Origin: Pseudorhodoferax sp. Leaf267
GTDB taxonomy: Bacteria; Pseudomonadota; Gammaproteobacteria; Burkholderiales; Burkholderiaceae_C
Assembly: GCF_001422405.1 (NCBI RefSeq)
Contig: NZ_LMMV01000012.1
Span: forward strand, 102,830 to 166,829
Direction: 5' to 3'
DNA length: 64,000 nt
The notes under the pieces are model-generated. The model was not told the DNA's origin. It was given only the letters and a program-made list of their open reading frames with translations, and made no database searches. This document shows positions 60,242 to 64,000 of the stretch, piece by piece (position 1 is the first letter of the stretch; every line of letters starts with the position of its first letter). Position numbers and translations under genes: made by a program.

Positions 60242-61168
60242 TCAGTTTTCGAGAAGGCGGGCGCCGGCCCAGCGGCCCGCCTGCACCAGCGTGCGCACGG
60301 TGTCGGCCAGCACCACGCGGGTGGCCAGCGCAGCCGGCGCGAGCTCGTCGTCCGACAGGCTGACCAGCAGGTTGCGCCGGCCCACGTGCTCGTCGGCGAT
60401 GGCGTTGCTGGTCAGGCCGTCACCGGCCAGCCGGGCGATGGCGGCACCGGGCTGGATGGTGGCGCCCTCGCCGGCGCGCACCGCATCCATCAGCAGCGCC
60501 AGGCCGTCGATCTCGGCCACCACGCGGGGCCGCACGCCCACATGGGCGAAGGCGGCTTCCAGCGCGCTGCGCAGGCCGTGGCGTGCGCTGGGCAGGATCA
60601 GCGGCACGGTGGCCAGCTGCGCCAGCGTGATCTCCTGGCCGGCTGGCCAGGGCGCCTGCCCGCGCGCGGCGATGGCGAACAGCCGCTCGTCCAGCAGCGG
60701 CAGCATGCTGCAGCGCGGAGGCTGGCTGGTTTCGAACAGCATCGCCAGGTCCAGCTGGCGCGCCTGCAGCATGCCGGCCAGATGGCCCGACAGCGACTCG
60801 ACCAGATGCAGCCGCACGTCCGGGTAGCGTGCCCGCATGGCCTGCATCAGCGGCACGCCCAGCACCGATGCCGTGGTCGGCGGCAGGCCCACGCTCACAT
60901 GCCCGGCCAGCCGCGCCTGCTGCGCCGCACGCACGGCTTCGTCGGCATGGCGCAGCGTCAGCTGGGCCTGGTGCAGGAAGGCCACGCCGGCATCGGTGGG
61001 CAGCACGCCGGTGGAGCTGCGCTGCAGCAGCCGCGTGCTGAGTTCGCCCTCCAGCCGGCTGATCTGCTGGCTCAGCGCCGAGGTGACCACGCCGAGTTCC
61101 AGCGCAGCACGGCCCATGCTGCCCAACTCGCAGACTTTGACGAAGTAGCGCAGCTGGCGCAGTTCCAT
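60242..61168 (-). CDS. LysR-family transcriptional regulator, probable regulator of tcuAB
   Basis: 308 residues. N-terminal helix-turn-helix (MELRQLRYFVKVCELGSM, then LGVVTSALSQQISRLEGEL) and a C-terminal inducer-binding domain starting at GHVSVGLPPTTASVLGVPL. Its position just upstream of tcuA and the known tcuR (LysR) in Salmonella make carboxylate-responsive control of tcuAB likely. Unlike many LysR genes it is co-directional with its presumed target; the 78-nt gap should hold an operator, but no clear T-N11-A site was picked out. It lies 10 nt after the ModA-like gene. Confidence 0.9.
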   Translation of the reverse strand: MELRQLRYFVKVCELGSMGRAALELGVVTSALSQQISRLEGELSTRLLQRSSTGVLPTDAGVAFLHQAQLTLRHADEAVRAAQQARLAGHVSVGLPPTTASVLGVPLMQAMRARYPDVRLHLVESLSGHLAGMLQARQLDLAMLFETSQPPRCSMLPLLDERLFAIAARGQAPWPAGQEITLAQLATVPLILPSARHGLRSALEAAFAHVGVRPRVVAEIDGLALLMDAVRAGEGATIQPGAAIARLAGDGLTSNAIADEHVGRRNLLVSLSDDELAPAALATRVVLADTVRTLVQAGRWAGARLLEN

Positions 61169-61178
61169 GGCAGTGGGT

Positions 61179-61985
61179 TCAGCGCGAGGTGATCGGCTCC
61201 AGCCCGGTCTTGGCGATGGCAGGCGCTGCGGCGGCCGAGCCGAGGTAGCGGATCAGTTCGCGTGCCGCCTCAGGTTGCTTCGCGGCCGTGGCAATGCCGG
61301 CCGAAAACACCGTCACGCGTTGCACCTCGGCCGGTAGCGGGCCGATGTAGTCGATGCCTTCGATCGGCAGCAGTTCGCTGACCTGCTGCAGCCCCAGCGC
61401 CGCCTCGCCACGCGCCACGATGGTGCCCACGCGTTCGGAGAGGATGCGCCGGCTCTTGGGCTTGACCTGTGCCTCAAGGCCCAGCGTTTTCAGCAGCTCG
61501 GTCTCGTAGTAGGTGCCGCTGGCGCTGGCCGAATACGCGATGGACGGCGCGGCCAGCAGCGTGCGCTTGAGCGCGTCGACCGTGCTGATGTCGGGCCGCG
61601 GCTCGCCCTTCTTCACGGCAAAGCCAATGGCCGAGCGCACCAGGTCGACCTGGCTGCCCGCGACCACCTTGCCGTCCTTCACCAGCGCGTCCAGCGCCGA
61701 GCGCGCGAGGATCACCACGTCGGCTGGCTCGCCGCGGTTGAGGCGGCTGGGGATGGAGTCGCTGGCCGCGCCCATGGAGGCGCCGTAGGCTGTCTGCACG
61801 CTGTGGCCGGTCTTCTTCTCGAACGCGGGCCGCAGGTCGTTGTAGGCGGCCGTGAAGCCGCCCGAGGTCATCACATGGATTTCGGTGCCGGCGGGCCGGC
61901 TGCCGGGGCCCGCGCAGGCCGTGAGCGCCAGGGCGGCAGCCAGCGCGAGCGCGCGGCGGCGGGTGAGTGAATGCAGCAGCGCCAT
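61179..61985 (-). CDS. Orphan ModA-like solute-binding lipoprotein
   Basis: 268 residues with a signal ending in a lipobox (LALTAC). The mature part follows the ModA/extracellular solute-binding type 2 pattern: IHVMTSGGFTAAYNDLRPAF, then GEPADVVILARSALDALVK, SIAYSASASGTYYETELL and VTVFSAGIATAAKQPEAARE. No permease or ATPase is adjacent and the oxyanion ligand residues cannot be confirmed, so the ligand may be an organic or inorganic anion. It heads the tcu-side minus-strand run (10 nt before the LysR gene), so it may belong to the same response. Confidence 0.85.
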   Translation of the reverse strand: MALLHSLTRRRALALAAALALTACAGPGSRPAGTEIHVMTSGGFTAAYNDLRPAFEKKTGHSVQTAYGASMGAASDSIPSRLNRGEPADVVILARSALDALVKDGKVVAGSQVDLVRSAIGFAVKKGEPRPDISTVDALKRTLLAAPSIAYSASASGTYYETELLKTLGLEAQVKPKSRRILSERVGTIVARGEAALGLQQVSELLPIEGIDYIGPLPAEVQRVTVFSAGIATAAKQPEAARELIRYLGSAAAAPAIAKTGLEPITSR

Positions 61986-62077
61986 GTCGTGTCTCCTTCG
62001 TCGTGATGGGTCGCGTGATCGTAGCCGTGGACGGGCCGCAGAATGGCGGCTCAGCCCTCACAACCAACGAGACCACC

Positions 62078-63421
62078 ATGCCCGCTCCCTTCGTTTCCAA
62101 AGTCGCCACCCTCGCCGCCGCGGTGGCCCTGCTCGCCGCTGGCGCCGCGCAGGCGCAGAGCACCGCCCCGGTGCCGCCGGCCATCGACCAGGCCTACACG
62201 CAGCTCATGGCCGCGCCCGCCATCGCGCGGCTGCTCGACGCCGTCAAGGCCGACCACGAGCGCTCCATCGAAGACCTGAAGCTGCTGGTCGAGATCGAGG
62301 CGCCACCGTTCAAGGAACAGAGGCGGGCCGAGGCTTTCCTCGCGCGCATGAAGGCCCTGGGCCTGGCGGACGCGCGCATCGATGCCGAGGGCAACGTGGT
62401 GGGCCTGCGCAAGGGCACGGGCAACGGCCCCGAGCTGCTCGTCTCCGCGCACCTGGACACCGTGTTCCCCGCTGGTACCGACGTGAAGGTCAAGGAGCGT
62501 GACGGCAAGCTGTATGCGCCCGGCATCTCGGACGACACGCGTGCGCTGAGCGTGCTGCTGTCGTGGATCAAGGTGCTCAACGACCACCAGATCCAGACCG
62601 TGGGCGACCTCATGATCGTGGGCAACGTGGGCGAGGAGGAGCTGGGCAACCTGCGCGGCATGAAGGCGCTGTTCCGCGAGCACCTGGACATCGACGGCAT
62701 GGTCGGCATCGAGCCCTCGGTCGACGGCACGGTGCTGACGCTGGGCACGGCCAGCCACCGCTACGAGTTCACGTTCAAGGGCCCGGGCGGCCACAGTTTC
62801 GCGGCCTTCGGCCAGGTGCCCAGCGCGATCCACGGCATGGGCCGCGCCATCGCCAAGATCGCCGAAGTGCAGACGCCGACCTTCCCCAAGACCACGTTCA
62901 CCGTGGGCACGGTGGGCGGTGGCACCTCCGTCAACACCATCGCGCCGGACGCGCGCATGGCCGTGGACATCCGCTCCGACGCCATGGGCCCGCTGCTGGA
63001 GACCGAGAAGAAGATCCTGGCCGCCGTCGACGCGGCCGTGGTCGAGGAGAACAAGCGCTGGGGCGTGGACACGCTCACCGTGTCGAACAAGCTCATCGGC
63101 GACCGCCCCGGCGGCCAGACGCCGACCGACTCGCCCATCGTGCAGGCGGCCGTGCGTGCCAACGCGGGGTTCGGCCACAAGACCCTGTTCCGCGGCGCCA
63201 GTACCGACGCCAACGTGCCCATGTCGCTGGGCATCCCGGCCATCATCGTCGGCGGCGGTGGCAAGACCGGCGGCTTCCATGCGCTCAGCGAGTGGATCGA
63301 TCTGACCGATGCCTGGAAGGGCGCGCAGAACTCGCTGGTGACCGTGTTGGGGCTGGTGGGCGTGCAGGGCGTCAGTGCGCCGGTGCTGGAGAAGCGGGCG
63401 CCGCGGGCGGCGGCGAAATAA
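62078..63421 (+). CDS. Secreted M20-family metallopeptidase
   Basis: 447 residues. Signal peptide (VATLAAAVALLAAGAAQAQ) and a two-domain M20 body: VSAHLDTVFP (zinc His and catalytic Asp), GISDDTRAL (bridging Asp), VGNVGEEELGN (catalytic Glu pair) and a C-terminal FRGASTDANVPMSLGIPAI with the dimerisation domain between. It resembles ArgE/DapE/CPG2-like exopeptidases; with a signal peptide it should act in the periplasm on peptides or acyl-amino acids. ATG 62078 starts the signal peptide. Divergent from the ModA-like gene; convergent with soxA. Confidence 0.93.
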   Translation: MPAPFVSKVATLAAAVALLAAGAAQAQSTAPVPPAIDQAYTQLMAAPAIARLLDAVKADHERSIEDLKLLVEIEAPPFKEQRRAEAFLARMKALGLADARIDAEGNVVGLRKGTGNGPELLVSAHLDTVFPAGTDVKVKERDGKLYAPGISDDTRALSVLLSWIKVLNDHQIQTVGDLMIVGNVGEEELGNLRGMKALFREHLDIDGMVGIEPSVDGTVLTLGTASHRYEFTFKGPGGHSFAAFGQVPSAIHGMGRAIAKIAEVQTPTFPKTTFTVGTVGGGTSVNTIAPDARMAVDIRSDAMGPLLETEKKILAAVDAAVVEENKRWGVDTLTVSNKLIGDRPGGQTPTDSPIVQAAVRANAGFGHKTLFRGASTDANVPMSLGIPAIIVGGGGKTGGFHALSEWIDLTDAWKGAQNSLVTVLGLVGVQGVSAPVLEKRAPRAAAK

Positions 63422-63486
63422 GTTCACTGAAGCACCTTCGGCTTCGCCTGCGGTGCGAGCTTGCTTGGGGCGGCCCGGCGCTGCGC

Positions 63487-64000
63487 TCAAGGCCGCACAG
63501 CCGGCGTCTCCAGCGCCATGCCCTGGGCGCGCTGCATCAGGTACAGCTCCAGCTCCACGAGTTCGGCTGCGCCGAAGGGCGGTGCCTCGGCGCGCACACC
63601 CGTCATGCAGTTGCGCAGCCGCCGCTGCAGCGAGCCCATGCCCTGCCATTCGAGCCGGTACACGGGGTAGCCGGTCGGGTGCGCCTGCGGGATCGGGTTG
63701 CCGGCCAGCCGCTGGCCCGCCTGGCCGTCGTGGCACTGCGCGCACGACAGGTCGATCTGGCCGATGCGGCGTGCATAGACGGCCTGGCCGCGTTGCGTGA
63801 AGGGGGCCAGCCGGGCATCGTCCGGCGGCGCGATGGACAGGCCGCGCGACTGGTGGGCCACGTAAGTCTCCATGCTCAGCAGCGGCTGGCTCTCGGCCGC
63901 CCAGGGCGCGGCCTGCTGCTGCGACTGGCGGCATTGCTGGATGCGCTGGGAGAGGTTCAACGGCAGCTTGCTTGCCGCGTCGAACGCCGGGTAGCGCGCC
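63487..64000 (-). CDS. soxA: Sulfur-oxidation c-type cytochrome SoxA (partial, N terminus outside window)
   Basis: The C-terminal ~171 residues; the frame runs open to the window end. SCAQCHDG at 63730-63744 is the haem c site, and after PVYRLEWQGMGSLQRRLRNC comes MTGVRAE. In SoxA the Cys of that R-x-C-x3-VRA stretch is the axial haem ligand and persulfide-carrying active-site residue. An upstream Cys in RIQQCRQ matches the disulfide Cys of the family. SoxA with SoxX attaches thiosulfate to SoxYZ in the periplasm. Whether there is a second N-terminal haem is outside the window. Further sox genes probably lie beyond 64000. Confidence 0.9.
   Translation of the reverse strand, partial: ARYPAFDAASKLPLNLSQRIQQCRQSQQQAAPWAAESQPLLSMETYVAHQSRGLSIAPPDDARLAPFTQRGQAVYARRIGQIDLSCAQCHDGQAGQRLAGNPIPQAHPTGYPVYRLEWQGMGSLQRRLRNCMTGVRAEAPPFGAAELVELELYLMQRAQGMALETPAVRP

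Noticed and set aside
61986-62077. In-frame upstream starts for the M20 peptidase (from 61967)
   Set aside because: They would bury the signal peptide behind 37 unconserved residues and overlap the divergent lipoprotein gene.
63422-63486. GAAGC...GCTTC inverted repeat between the M20 peptidase and soxA, considered as a terminator
   Set aside because: The stem is only 5 bp and has no T-run on either strand.

Overview
The window is about 64 kb of high-GC, gene-dense bacterial chromosome. The gene set points to a betaproteobacterium of the Burkholderiales, most likely a Comamonadaceae relative (Acidovorax/Variovorax/Hydrogenophaga type). The evidence is a homodimeric-E1 pyruvate dehydrogenase operon whose E3 carries its own lipoyl domain, a Bug/TctC-type receptor beside tcuAB, a CaiB/HMG-CoA lyase pair, quinone-type PyrD, and sox genes at the edge. 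The family placement is inference. No rRNA, tRNA, CRISPR array, insertion sequence or prophage was seen.

The first 29 kb is dominated by signalling. Bases 1-10605 hold the end of an EAL (c-di-GMP) gene, a periplasmic-binding-protein-like lipoprotein and FOUR tandem paralogous membrane histidine kinases. All six genes overlap by 1 or 4 nt, and no response regulator or transport gene is present. After yebC, a minus-strand operon (16214 down to 11390) fuses a QseBC-like two-component pair to HMG-CoA lyase, a class III CoA-transferase and a lipoprotein hydrolase, again by overlapping codons. A BarA-like hybrid kinase (16553-20344), an amino-acid-type binding protein, aroG and argH follow. An AlgZ/AlgR-like LytTR pair is divergent from argH, and then come a chemoreceptor ending in a CheR-type pentapeptide and a membrane acyltransferase.

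From 29 to 47 kb the genes are mostly housekeeping. They are recJ with an uncharacterised partner, the Lol lipoprotein exporter, a glutathione transferase, an N-formylglutamate amidohydrolase coupled to an LhgO-like oxidase, an MFS pump coupled to pyrD, rpiA, a thioredoxin-fold DUF4124 protein, prlC and folD. A PAS sensor kinase with a FixJ-type regulator is transcribed divergently from the pyruvate dehydrogenase operon.

At 47.7-54.6 kb lies aceE-aceF-[HslV-like Ntn hydrolase]-lpdA, closed by a good rho-independent terminator. The proteasome-type peptidase homologue inside this operon is unexpected. From 55 to 62 kb is a minus-strand carboxylate region: a ModA-like orphan lipoprotein, a LysR regulator, tcuA, tcuB, a Bug receptor and an MFS transporter. 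The window ends with a secreted M20 peptidase and the C-terminal part of SoxA, suggesting that a thiosulfate-oxidation cluster continues beyond base 64000.

The strongest candidate for an undescribed system is the EAL/binding-lipoprotein/four-kinase operon. The HslV-like gene inside the pdh operon and the QseBC-HMG-CoA lyase-CoA transferase operon come next.
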